Assembly: GCF_963259705.1 (NCBI RefSeq)
Contig: NC_081852.1
Location: 64,266,000 to 64,329,999, forward strand
Length of the DNA stretch: 64,000 nt
Direction of reading: 5' to 3'
DNA from: Myotis daubentonii
Lineage: Eukaryota > Chordata > Mammalia > Chiroptera > Vespertilionidae
In this document: positions 56,156 to 64,000 of the stretch, in pieces
Numbering within the stretch: position 1 is the first letter of the stretch
Layout: each line of letters starts with the position of its first letter
Made by a program: the position numbers and the translations under genes
The notes under the pieces: generated by a model
The model's input: the letters and a program-made list of their open reading frames with translations, nothing else
Databases searched by the model: none
Told to the model about the DNA's origin: nothing

Positions 56156-59100
56156 GTGAGCCGCAGTCAAGGAGCTGAAGGCGGCAGGCCCAGCCACCCC
56201 TCCCCACCACCCAGCTCCCCCGTGGGGAGGACCGGCTCCACCCACAGGGGCAGAGGCACTGAGGCCACTCCTGGCGTGGCGAGGGCGGTCCCATCTGTGA
56301 CATCACCACACAGCACCAGTGGAGCCCATTCTTCTCCGAACAGCGGTCACCAACCTTTCGGACCTTTCGGACCTTACAGACCACCAGTGGTCCACAGACC
56401 TCCGGTTGGTGACCGCTGTCCTAGAAGATCCGCTAACGTCCTCCCAGGTCCCACAGCCGAGCGCAGCTACACCCGGGGAGAAAGCCGAGGAGCCGCGTGC
56501 CCGTCCGAGAGGCTGGCGTCTGGGGCAGAGCGCGTGTCAGTGAGAGGCTATTCCAGGCCTGACCCACGGCGGGAGCCTCATTTCTGGGCCTGGGGTTCTG
56601 ACGGCCCTGCTCCGCTGGGTTCTGATACCACAATGGCTCCCCTGAACCAGAGCCCGCGTGAGCTCGTAACGACGACATACAGACCACACGTGTCTGCCCG
56701 TCACAATGAGACCACGTCGTCGTCAGGAAGAGCGTAGTAACAGGCAGGGCCTGCCAACGGAAGGCGTGGACGGACCTCGAGCCGAAGGAGAAAGGGTTCC
56801 GCTGAACCGCGAGGCGGCATGGTCCCCGCTGCAGGGACAGGACCATCCACATGCGGGCAACGCTGCTCCCATTTGCTCCTGGAAATGTTTTCCAGAGGAA
56901 CACGTGGGCTCACTGCCTGGAGGGCACTGCTCTGAAACAGCCACATCCCAGCACAGGCTCCCCCTTCCCTCAACGACTGCACCTTCCTTAAAGCTCAAAC
57001 GCTGTATCTCAGAGCCCGAGACCCTCCCTGACGACTTCCTGGTCCCAGAGCGGCAGCAGCAAGGCCACCCCCCACCTCCCCTCGCGTCCCCTCTCGGCTC
57101 GGGGATCAGAACAGGCTCTTCCTCGAGGTAATACAGCCCCTGCCCAGGCGGTGCGCCCAGAGGGGTCTAAACCCACTCGTCCACTGCTGCCTCCTCAGCA
57201 CCACCACCAGCAAAGGATATCTGTGTCCGGGCCGACCTCCAGGGCCCCGTACTGGAGACACGCCTCCACGAACAAGGCGGCTCGATCGAAGTATCTCATG
57301 CTGCTCGAAAGAACACACCGGTCAGGCCGTCACTCACGGCTGCGCGTCTCACCAGCGCCTTCCTAGCCGGGTTTCCCAGGAGAGGGGGGCACTCGGGCCC
57401 TCACCCGCGCCCCCTTCTGCTAACACGGGAGAAGGGAGCAGCAGCCGGGACACAGGCCTCCAGGGACGGGACAGCAGCCTGCACCGCTGTCCACACGTAC
57501 CCTCTCCCTGCACTGACCTCCCCCACCTCCTTCCTCTGAAACACATGAAATGTCCATCATGAGTCACGGGCACCGCTCCTCAGACTCTCAGGGCGACCCT
57601 CCCACTCCCCACGCTGTCCCCTCCGCACTGCCCTCGGGCCTGGACTCAAAGCCGAAGGTGCCGAGCCTCTAACGACTTCTCCGTGTTCTTCTTAAAGAGG
57701 CCCCTGTAGGTTTGACCAGGACAGGCAGGAATAGAGCGTAGCTCCCAGAGCAAACGAAGGGTTAACAGACATGGCCCTGGCCTGGCCGGTTTTGCTCAGT
57801 GGACAGAGGTCGGCCTATAGGCCAAAAGGTCCCGGGTTCGATTCCAGTCAAGGGCACGTACATTGGATGCAGGCTCCTCCCTGGCCCAGGCCCTCACCAG
57901 GGCACATGCAGGAGGCAACCAATCGATGTGTTTCTCTCACATCGATGTTTCTCTCTCTCTCTCCCACTCTCTCTAAAAATCAATGGAAAAATATCCCCGG
58001 GTGAAGGATTATAAACAAAAATAAACATGGCCCTGGCTGGTGTGGCTCAGAGGCTGAGCCTCAACCTATGAACCAGGAGGTCACGGTTCGATTCCTGGTC
58101 AGGGCACGTGCCCAGGTTGCCGACTCAATCCCCAGCAGGGGGCGTACAGGAGGCAGCTGATCAATGATTCTCTCTCATCATTGATGTGTCTCTCTCTCTC
58201 CCTAAAAAACCAATAAACTATTCTTAAAACGCAGGCCTCTCCCCCACCCCAGGCACTGAGTAACCCCCCCCCTCCCCCCGAGGCGGAGCCCCCAGGGCGT
58301 GGGCAGTGACAGACGCAGCACGGGGGCCCAGCAGCACGGGGGCCCAGCAGCACGGGGGCCCAGCAGCACGGTACCTGTGCAGCATCTCGGCGACGCTGGA
58401 GAAGCAGCCCAGGGAGAGGAGGACCAGGAGGGCCTTCGACTTCTGGTCGACTCGGGGAGAGCAAAGGTGGTCCACCCACCGCTTCAGAACATCGGCGCAC
58501 TCGTCCGAGCTCAGCCGGACCTGGAGAGACGCCGTGTGAGCGCGACAACTGCACACACGCTCCCGAGACCGAGGCTGGGTGTGGCTCACTGGCAACACCC
58601 TGACGTCGCCGCTGACCACGACTGGGAGGGACAGGGCGGCCTGCAGGGCCTGGGGCCAGCACATGGCGTGTGAGCCGGCTGCCACCTGGTCGCCGCCGTC
58701 ACCAGTGGGAACCGCATCTCCCAATAAGAAGCAATGCAGTCTGTGCTCAAAAGAGCAGGAGGATGATTTGTAAGAAAATATTTGCGGAGCAGCTCTGCAG
58801 CCAAAGCTGCTTCTAAAATCTCGAGTGTAAGGCTCAAGACTAAAGTTTCTACCCAAGCACTCGGGGCACCCACAGGAGCCGCCTACCTTTGCAAGCCACG
58901 CGGCCCGGCTCCACTCCCCGTAGGTCTGCAGGTAGCGGCAGGCATCCGCGGCCTTGTCAATCAGGCAGAGCAGCTGCACACCCTCTGGAAGACCCCGGGC
59001 AGCCCCGTGAGCCCCGCGCCCTCTGTCGCCGCTGATAGTCAGATCACGCCTGACTCCACCCGGTCATTTCACCTGCTGGAGACCCCTGCTGCCCCTCAAT

Positions 59101-62100
59101 GACCAGGCAGGAAGCACACAGGTCAAGCACACTCCCTGGCTGTCAGCAGGTCGTCTCATCGGCCAGGTGTGTCCGACTGGTGCCCATTGTCATTTCCAGG
59201 GCCCCTTTCACTCCTGAGAAGAGCTCTGGCCCAGGCGATTAAGTCGGAGCTATCTCCTCAAGAGCCAGCAATAGTCCTCCTCTCCCTCCAGGACCCATAA
59301 AAAAGGCAGGGACGTCCCTGATGATCTCACCTTTGCAGGGAGCAGCCTGACTTCCCCAGGCCTGGGTGAACAGGCCCAGCTCGCTTACCTGCCAGCTTGC
59401 CGCTGGCGATCATGTTGGTGGCCACCAGCTTGATGGTGCTCTGGGAGGGGCCGGAGGAGGTGACGGTGGTGACCAGGCAGGCCTTCAGCGCGTCGCAGTA
59501 GTAGTGCTGGTTGTCCGCGCTCGTCTCCAGCAGCAGCTGCACGGCCCGGTCTGTCTGGCAGGGACATGGTTCCTCCAATGACTCTCCCCCAACACCACCC
59601 GCAGGCTCACCGCCTGGACCCTGACGCTCACGGCCGCAGGAGGACTTTCACTTCCAAGAACGCCCGATGCTCAGCTCACGGGACGCACACTGAGCGTGCT
59701 CCTGCTCCTCCGGGCAGCGTGACCCGCTGGCCTACAGGAGTGCCCGTCAGCTCAGGCCACCAACAGAACACCGCGGCCTCACTCAGCACCATGAGGCCCA
59801 AGTCACAAGCTGAGTAACCATATAGTTTCACTTTCTTAGAAGATGTGCTGGTCTGTCTTTGAGAGAAAGCCCACTTTATACTTATACTTTCAGAGAAATG
59901 CTATGGTGCGTGTATGAGAGAGAGGGGGAGGGGGAGGAGGGGGAGAGAGGGAGGGGGAGGGGGGAGGGGGGAGGGGGAGGGGGGAGGCAGGAGAGGGAGA
60001 AGGGAGAGGGGTGCGATGCTCTGAAATACGAATCAACCAGCAACTCCATGAAGCATGAAAAGCTGTACAAACTGACGTACTTGACCCAAGAGCAGAAGCT
60101 GGTCCGTGCACTTGCGCGTGTGATCGTAGGTCGACCGTTTCGCCTCCTGCAGATTAACCCTTTCCAGCTGAAATTTCTAGAGGGGGGAGAGGAGAAGTGA
60201 ACCTGGATTAAAAGACTTGATTATTTAAATTTCACTATACTTAGTAACTTCATTTATACTGACATCACTGACTTCTGAGTCATTAACCAACTCCACGGAA
60301 GGACTGGGACAGCAGGTGAGCCTGCCGTTCACACAGGCTGCCCTCAGACAGCACCTGTGAGCAGCTGGGAAGCCCTGTGAGCGCCGAGTGTACCACAGAC
60401 TCAACGTCAGGAAGCTGCCCTTTCATATATAAAAAGCACATTTAAGCCAAGAGAAAGAAATATCTGTTCTTTATAGAAAATAATAAAAGAGAGAGAATAA
60501 ACCTAAGTTAAAATTTTTTAGGCAAAGAAAAAAACAAGACTGCTAATAAAATTTCAACGTGTATTAAAAAATCTAGAAACATTCATAAACGTTTCAAGTC
60601 CTGGGTCCAGCCGTTTTTATGCAAATGTGGGCATGGGCTCATTCTATTTTGCGGATTTTAACTTAGTTCCAAAGTTTCCCAAGGGAAGAGGCTTACAGAC
60701 ACGTAAGTCATCGGGAGACAGTGCTCAGGGCTAAACCGCGTAGGAATGCGCCACAGCACCTGGAAGTAGGCGCTCTCACAGAGCACGTCATAGCAGATGT
60801 CCAGCGGGTTGCTCGCCCGGTCCTGAGGGGCAGCTTCCTGGGCAGCGGGGGTGCTGGCCGACTTCTCCTGGGACCAGCTGTGCAGGTAGTGGGCGGCCAC
60901 GGTCCAGAAGTGCAGCTCTGACTCATCGCCATAGAGCCTGCGGAGGCAAAGCCAAGCGTCCACGGAACCACCTGGCAGGCGGCCTGGACAGGCTCTCCGA
61001 GCACCTGAACCCCAGGGCTCTGCTGCCACGTGACCCGGGGGGGGGGGGGGGCGGCTTGGCTCGGAGAAGGTGCTGAAGCTGCAAGTCCTCCAGGCCTGTG
61101 CCCGGCCCAAACCATACAGGGGCCTGGCCGCAGAGGGTCCCTCAGCCCAGGCCTCTCGGCGGTGCCCAGAGCAGCGCATCTAGAAGCCTGGCCCACGAGA
61201 GCCCAGCTTGCATGAGCGCCTTTCCCTCGGAGCCACAGCACACACAGAGGAGGTTCTGGGTTAACTGCCCACACGAGGTCTGGAGACAGTGTCCATTGTC
61301 CTCTGGGGAGTGGAGGGAAATGTCTTTTCACAGGTGACAATCCACTGTACGTGAAAGTACCGGTGATCGACTCTCATGTCACTCATCGGAATGACATCAC
61401 TGAAGTACATGCCCTTATAGCTGATGCTGTAAGAAGCTGTCTGTGAGGGAGTCTTCTCAACAGATAAGGCCTAGATCTCACGTTTAAATGTGATGTTTAT
61501 TCTATTTGTTACTACCTTAAAAATTGTCATATTAAAGGATAAACTACAATATATTTTTCTAATCTAAGAGAGTTTGGTCTTAACTAAAAATCCATAAAAG
61601 AAATGAGTTAGCCAATTCTGTCTCTTACACAGAATTCTTTTTAAAATATATGGTTTTTTAAAGATTGACCTTAGAGAGAGGGAGAGGAAGATAGAAACAT
61701 CGATGAGAGAGAAACATCCGGGGCCGCCTCCTGCAAGCCCCCTCGGGGGATGAAGCCCACAGCCCAGGCCCCGGCCCTGATTGGGAATCAACCGCCACCC
61801 CTGATGCCAGGACAACACTCAGCCAGCGGGGCCACAGGGCCAGGCTCTGCACCGAATCCTTCAGAGAGTGTTACCTCGAAACCAGCAGGCATCTTTGCAG
61901 AAGAGTGAATTCCGGATCGAGCAAGAGTTTCTTTATGTCACTGCAGACGAATCCAAAGGCAAGAAAAACATTTAATGGAGCAATAAAGCAAGGGGACCAA
62001 TCAATAGGCTCTAGAAATGGGAAATTCCACTCAAGGCTGTGTTTAGAACTTATAGAAGTGCCTTTGCCTGCACCGTCCCTGACATCACAGAGCTCTGGAG

Positions 62101-63836
62101 CCTACAGCGTGTCTGGCCTGGAGAGTCCGTCACACACCGGGCTGAGGCTGACGGTGGCTGACCTTGTGACACTCAGACTCAGTTTTGAAAATGGGAGCAG
62201 CTGCCCAAGTACAGGAGCGGGGATGTCACCAGGAGCAGCGCGTGCTGAGAGAAGCGCATTCAGCATTTGCTTCTGAAACTCTCCAGATGTAAAATGTTTA
62301 AGGAAGAAGGGCCAGTGTTTTTATAAACTGATATTCTAAGATAGCCAAATACAGAACGTTCATAAAGGAGGGATATTCTTTAAATCTATCCTTTTCCATT
62401 TAAACACACGTTAACCTCTGCCTAGAGAAAACAAGTATTATTTGGCATTTGATCTCAATAACGCATTCTATTATGGCGACCTTATTAACGGTTATAATTA
62501 GGCGTAACAGCCTCTGGATTGCATCCATGTGGTCGGTGTTACCGAGAACTCCTTGTGGACCCGTATGCTTCCACTTCCTTTGCAACATTATTCCTACATA
62601 ATTCTCCCTGCTTGCGTGCTGGAGCACTGACTTCCTCACCAGGACTGTGCCCGGCCCTGGACGGAGAGCCCACTTTAGGAGCAGGAAGTGGGCACACAGA
62701 CGGCCTGGGCATGTCCTCCACGAGCTCACGGGGTTTGTGGTGGCCGCCGCCTGAGCCAGGGCACGCTCACCCCAGCTCTGTTCCTGCCCAGACAGGAGAC
62801 CAGGGCCCCGGCCCCCAGGAACGTGCTGAGACAGACCAGTCAGCCACGTCCCAACCCCCAGGCTCCAGGGACACAAACCCCGGCCACGCGTGTCTCCTGG
62901 ACTGCGACTTGTCTTCATTTTAAACAGCCTGACTGATACTTTCCTTTCTCATCTCATCTCGAATCTTCTAAAGACATGACTGGAGTGCTTACTTGGACAA
63001 CGAATTCAACTGCTCTTGAAGGAGGCTCTTTATCTCTTCATTTTCTGGATAATCCCTGCACAGGAGAGATTCTGAATGAGTTCCGTATTTCTTCACTTAC
63101 AACCATGTTCACCAGAAAAAAAGTTGTGTTAATTAGAGAAACCACCCCTTTGTAGTCCTTGTTAACACCTGGCTGCAGACCCAACAGCAGCACTGTCCTC
63201 AGGGACCCACCCACCCATCACCTCTGGTGTTGGCTTCTGCCTCATTTCGTCAAAACAAAGAAACGGGTAAAGAGAGTCCCTCCGATTTCAAGAAACCAGA
63301 AGACTTATCAGTGGGCGCCAAACCAGCAGGTTGAGATCGTGTTAGGAACACGTTCAGCCAGGACCAGCGGCGTCGGCGCTCTCCGCTCCACCAGAGGGCG
63401 CTCCTTCCAGGCCGACGCCCTCGGAGCAGGCGCCCCGGCCCATGGGGGCTCCTTCCCCTGGAGAGAAGGCCTGCCTCGCGCCCACACGCACAAGTGCAGG
63501 AAGGAACACGTGTGGGTGTACACACGCCTGCTAACAATCCTCTCTGTGGATGCTTTTACAACGAGGCAGGCACTGAAATGTACAGAACAAAACACCTGAG
63601 CTGGGCCATTCTTGGCGCTTTTGGAAAGATGCCCTCGCAGGTCCTGGGGTGCAGCCACTGCTGACTCTCACGGACGTCCTTCACCCCCAAGGAGCTGACA
63701 AAGGAAAACGGAAGTGCAGACACTTACACGTGAGAAATATCCAACAAGTACTGTCCGCTCCACGGCTGGTGCAGCAAGAAAGCCTTCAGGGCGAGGGCGG
63801 CTCTTGGGACAAGGAGATACGGGCACCACACAGGCT
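55998..63836 (-). CDS. WDR11: WDR11 C-terminal part (last ten coding exons, joined)
   Basis: WDR11 has N-terminal WD40 propellers and a long C-terminal helical region. It works with FAM91A1 and C17orf75 in tethering endosome-derived vesicles at the trans-Golgi, and is linked to Hedgehog signalling, EMX1 and hypogonadotropic hypogonadism. Ten minus-strand exons, listed separately, join in phase to 1160 nt (about 386 residues plus TGA) with no internal stop. This fits the C-terminal third of the roughly 1224-residue vertebrate protein; only the helical part is here and the propellers lie beyond the right edge. Recognition rests on blocks such as LLHQPWSGQYLLDISH, LYGDESELHFWTVAAHYLHS, TIKLVATNMIASGKLA, CLIDKAADACRYLQTYGEW and GAVLFASKAGAAG. 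Eight introns are GT-AG and the last is AT-AC. Identity comes from remembered family sequence, not a search, but the length and phase agreement leaves little doubt. Confidence 0.96.
56156..57220 (-). other. WDR11: U12-type AT-AC intron of WDR11
   Basis: The intron starts ATATCCTTTG on the minus strand and ends TCCTTGACTGCGGCTCAC. The first matches the U12 5' splice consensus. The second contains the U12 branch-point motif TCCTTGAC, with its branch A 11 nt before the exon. There is no pyrimidine tract and no terminal AG. This predicts excision by the minor (U11/U12, U4atac/U6atac) spliceosome. The intron is 1065 bp and hosts a 78-bp hAT-like element. Confidence 0.93.
56341..56418. mobile_element. 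miniature hAT-like element (78 bp) in the WDR11 AT-AC intron
   Basis: The ends CAGCGGTCACCAACC and GGTTGGTGACCGCTG are perfect 15-bp inverted repeats. The inside holds a near-palindrome ACCACCAGTGGTCC. Flanking 8-mers TCTCCGAA and TCCTAGAA match at 5 of 8 positions. Size, termini and 8-bp flanks suit a hAT MITE. It sits about 185 bp upstream of the last exon on the transcribed strand. Confidence 0.8.
57221..57300 (-). CDS. WDR11: WDR11 penultimate exon (ends at an AT-AC donor)
   Basis: This 80-nt exon encodes MRYFDRAALFVEACLQYGAL and EVGPDT. Its 3' boundary has no usable GT. The exon ends ..GACACAG and the intron begins ATATCCTTTG, the canonical U12 5' splice site. With the first two bases of the last exon, the split codon reads GAG (Glu), as expected for the family. 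Confidence 0.95.
57774..58023 (+). mobile_element. Ves SINE, long-tailed subfamily, in a WDR11 intron
   Basis: CCTGGCCGGTTTTGCTCAGT head, GGGTTCGATTCCAGTCAAGG B box, CAACCAATCGATGTGTTTCT and an AATATCCCCGGGTGAAGGAT end. It is antisense to WDR11. Confidence 0.95.
58029..58231 (+). mobile_element. Ves SINE directly after another, in a WDR11 intron
   Basis: GGCCCTGGCTGGTGTGGCTC head, ACGGTTCGATTCCTGGTCAG B box and an ACCAATAAACTATTCTTAAA tail. It starts a few bases after the A-rich tail of the SINE at 57774. Confidence 0.96.
58315..58372. repeat. 16-bp minisatellite touching a WDR11 donor site
   Basis: GCAGCACGGGGGCCCA is repeated three and a half times. The last partial unit merges with GTACCTGTGC, which is the reverse complement of the donor of the third-from-last exon. 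Confidence 0.93.
58375..58520 (-). CDS. WDR11: WDR11 exon, third from last
   Basis: This 146-nt exon encodes VRLSSDECADVLKRWVDHLC, then SPRVDQKSKALLVLLSLGCF and SSVAEMLH, leaving AG that joins C to give Ser. The acceptor is CTCTCCAG. The donor AG|GTACCG is unusual because positions +6 onward belong to a 16-bp minisatellite that starts immediately inside the intron. Confidence 0.95.
58887..58984 (-). CDS. WDR11: WDR11 exon, fourth from last
   Basis: This 98-nt exon encodes GVQLLCLIDKAADACRYLQT and then YGEWSRAAWLAK. It is one of the most conserved stretches of the protein. The acceptor is CTTCCAG and the donor AAG|GTAGGC. Translation continues into the intron without a stop, which makes a falsely long open frame here. 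Confidence 0.96.
59389..59554 (-). CDS. WDR11: WDR11 exon, fifth from last
   Basis: This 166-nt exon encodes TDRAVQLLLETSADNQHYYC at its start and TIKLVATNMIASGKLA at its end. It leaves one base (G) that joins AG of the next exon to give Glu. The acceptor is TGCCAG and the donor CAG|GTAAGCG. Confidence 0.96.
59914..60013. repeat. GGGGAG purine microsatellite in a WDR11 intron
   Basis: About 100 bp of GAGAGGGGGAGGGGGAGG. On the sense (minus) strand it is a long pyrimidine run shortly after an exon. Confidence 0.93.
60081..60176 (-). CDS. WDR11: WDR11 exon, sixth from last
   Basis: This 96-nt exon has phase 0 at both ends. It encodes KFQLERVNLQEAKRSTYDHT and then RKCTDQLLLLGQ. The acceptor is CCTCTAG and the donor CAA|GTACGTC. 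The intron that follows contains the purine-rich GGGGAG microsatellite at 59914-60013, within 70 bp of the exon end. Confidence 0.95.
60760..60937 (-). CDS. WDR11: WDR11 exon, seventh from last
   Basis: This 178-nt exon begins LYGDESELHFWTVAAHYLHS and ends LDICYDVLCESAYFQ. Between them is a Ser/Ala/Gln-rich linker of about 25 residues, which is probably poorly conserved. The acceptor is CCTCCGCAG. The donor CAG|GTGCTG is a weak GT donor with G at +3, and no better site lies nearby in phase. Confidence 0.94.
61640..61845 (-). mobile_element. Ves SINE in a WDR11 intron
   Basis: Reverse-oriented: TTTTTTAAAGATTGACCTTA, AGATAGAAACATCGATGAGA, GGGGCCGCCTCCTGCAAGC and a decayed B-box complement GGGAATCAACCGCC. 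It lies sense to WDR11. Confidence 0.92.
61875..61940 (-). CDS. WDR11: WDR11 exon, eighth from last
   Basis: This 66-nt exon encodes DIKKLLLDPEFTLLQRCLLVS. The preceding split codon gives Asn (AA plus T) and the following one gives Arg (AG plus G). The acceptor is TCTGCAG and the donor is GAG|GTAACA. The downstream intron holds a minus-strand Ves SINE at about 61640-61845. Confidence 0.93.
62993..63055 (-). CDS. WDR11: WDR11 exon, ninth from last
   Basis: This 63-nt exon encodes DYPENEEIKSLLQEQLNSLS between split codons at both ends. The acceptor is CTGTGCAG and the donor is AA|GTAAGCAC. It is flanked by introns of 672 and 1052 bp. The short charged helical segment is characteristic of the family. 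Confidence 0.93.
63728..63836 (-). CDS. WDR11: WDR11 exon, tenth from last
   Basis: The exon encodes PVWCPYLLVPRAALALKAFL followed by LHQPWSGQYLLDISH and the first two bases of a valine codon. The donor reads GT|GTAAGTG. The acceptor is placed after TGTCCAG, behind a TG-rich tract. The 5' boundary is the least certain of the ten, because a second AG lies two bases downstream (AG|AGCC). Phase into the next exon is exact (GT plus G gives Val). Confidence 0.88.
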
Positions 63837-63885
63837 CTGGACACACACACACAGTTATTTTAAGAAAACACAATTGTTACACTAC

Positions 63886-64000
63886 TGCTAGAGGCCTGGT
63901 GTGCGAATTCGTGCACCAGTGGGGTCCTTCGGCCTGGCCTGCAGGATCGGGCTGAAACCGGCTCTCCGACATCCCCTGAGGGGTCCCAGATGGCAAGAGG
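63886..64000 (+). mobile_element. HeliBat-type Helitron fragment (runs off the window)
   Basis: The stretch reads CTAGAGGCCTGGTGTGCGAA then TTCGTGCACCAGTGGGGTCC, and continues with GGATCGGGCTGAAACCGGC and a CCCCTGAGGGGTCCCAGAT segment. This matches the remembered terminus of non-autonomous HeliBat Helitrons of vespertilionid bats (AGAGGCCCGGTGCACGAAATTCGTGCA type). It is cut by the window edge and lies in a WDR11 intron. Orientation is a guess. Confidence 0.75.

Noticed and set aside
56156..56158. Using a GT-AG boundary at the WDR11 last exon (for example an AG within AGAGAC as acceptor)
   Set aside because: No matching GT donor exists at the penultimate exon end, and an AG acceptor there would break the phase or drop the conserved Glu codon. 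The AT-AC reading fits every consensus element.
58224..58979. 251-codon continuous frame across two WDR11 exons
   Set aside because: The intron between them happens to stay open. Intronic residues (GGSCGCPECLGRN...) have no counterpart in the family, and good GT-AG sites bound the exons.

Overview
The window is vertebrate nuclear DNA, most likely from a vespertilionid bat. It carries about fifteen to twenty copies of the tRNA-derived Ves SINE (GGCCCTGGCTGGTGTGGCTC head, GGTTCGATTCC B box, TC-rich end, AATAAAAATATATTTTAAAA-like tail). It also holds two short non-autonomous hAT elements and, at the right edge, the terminus of a HeliBat-type Helitron. Ves SINEs and young Helitrons together point to Vespertilionidae. 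There is no bacterial or viral gene layout, and almost every long open frame is a by-product of tandem repeats or GC-rich DNA.

Layout. (1) 1-41 kb: gene-poor, GC-rich DNA with SINEs, old L1, MIR and LTR fragments, and a dense series of minisatellites and microsatellites (9.2, 11.8-13.8, 15.0, 15.8, 18.3, 21.8, 26.7, 31.7, 34.3 and 38.7 kb). This texture is typical of a mammalian subtelomere. (2) 41.2-46.4 kb: an interstitial telomeric block of (CCCTAA)n mixed with CCCTAG and other variants. It is built from four copies of a degenerate spacer and includes a 1468-bp tandem duplication carrying the 5' end of an L1. All telomeric repeats face one way, so the chromosome interior lies to the right and the chromosome end to the left. 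(3) 46.4-55.3 kb: mixed intergenic DNA with a CpG-rich stretch at 49.7-50.9 kb and two small minisatellites. (4) 55.3-64 kb: the 3' end of WDR11 on the minus strand. Its last ten coding exons (about 386 residues) are all intact and in phase, with a polyadenylation signal. The final intron is a textbook U12-type AT-AC intron.

The only gene supported is WDR11, a trafficking protein with WD40 propellers followed by a helical C-terminal region. It is transcribed right to left, toward the telomeric block. The most notable points are the AT-AC intron, the position of WDR11 about 9 kb from telomeric repeats (an interstitial locus at 10q26 in human), and the L1-telomere composite duplication.
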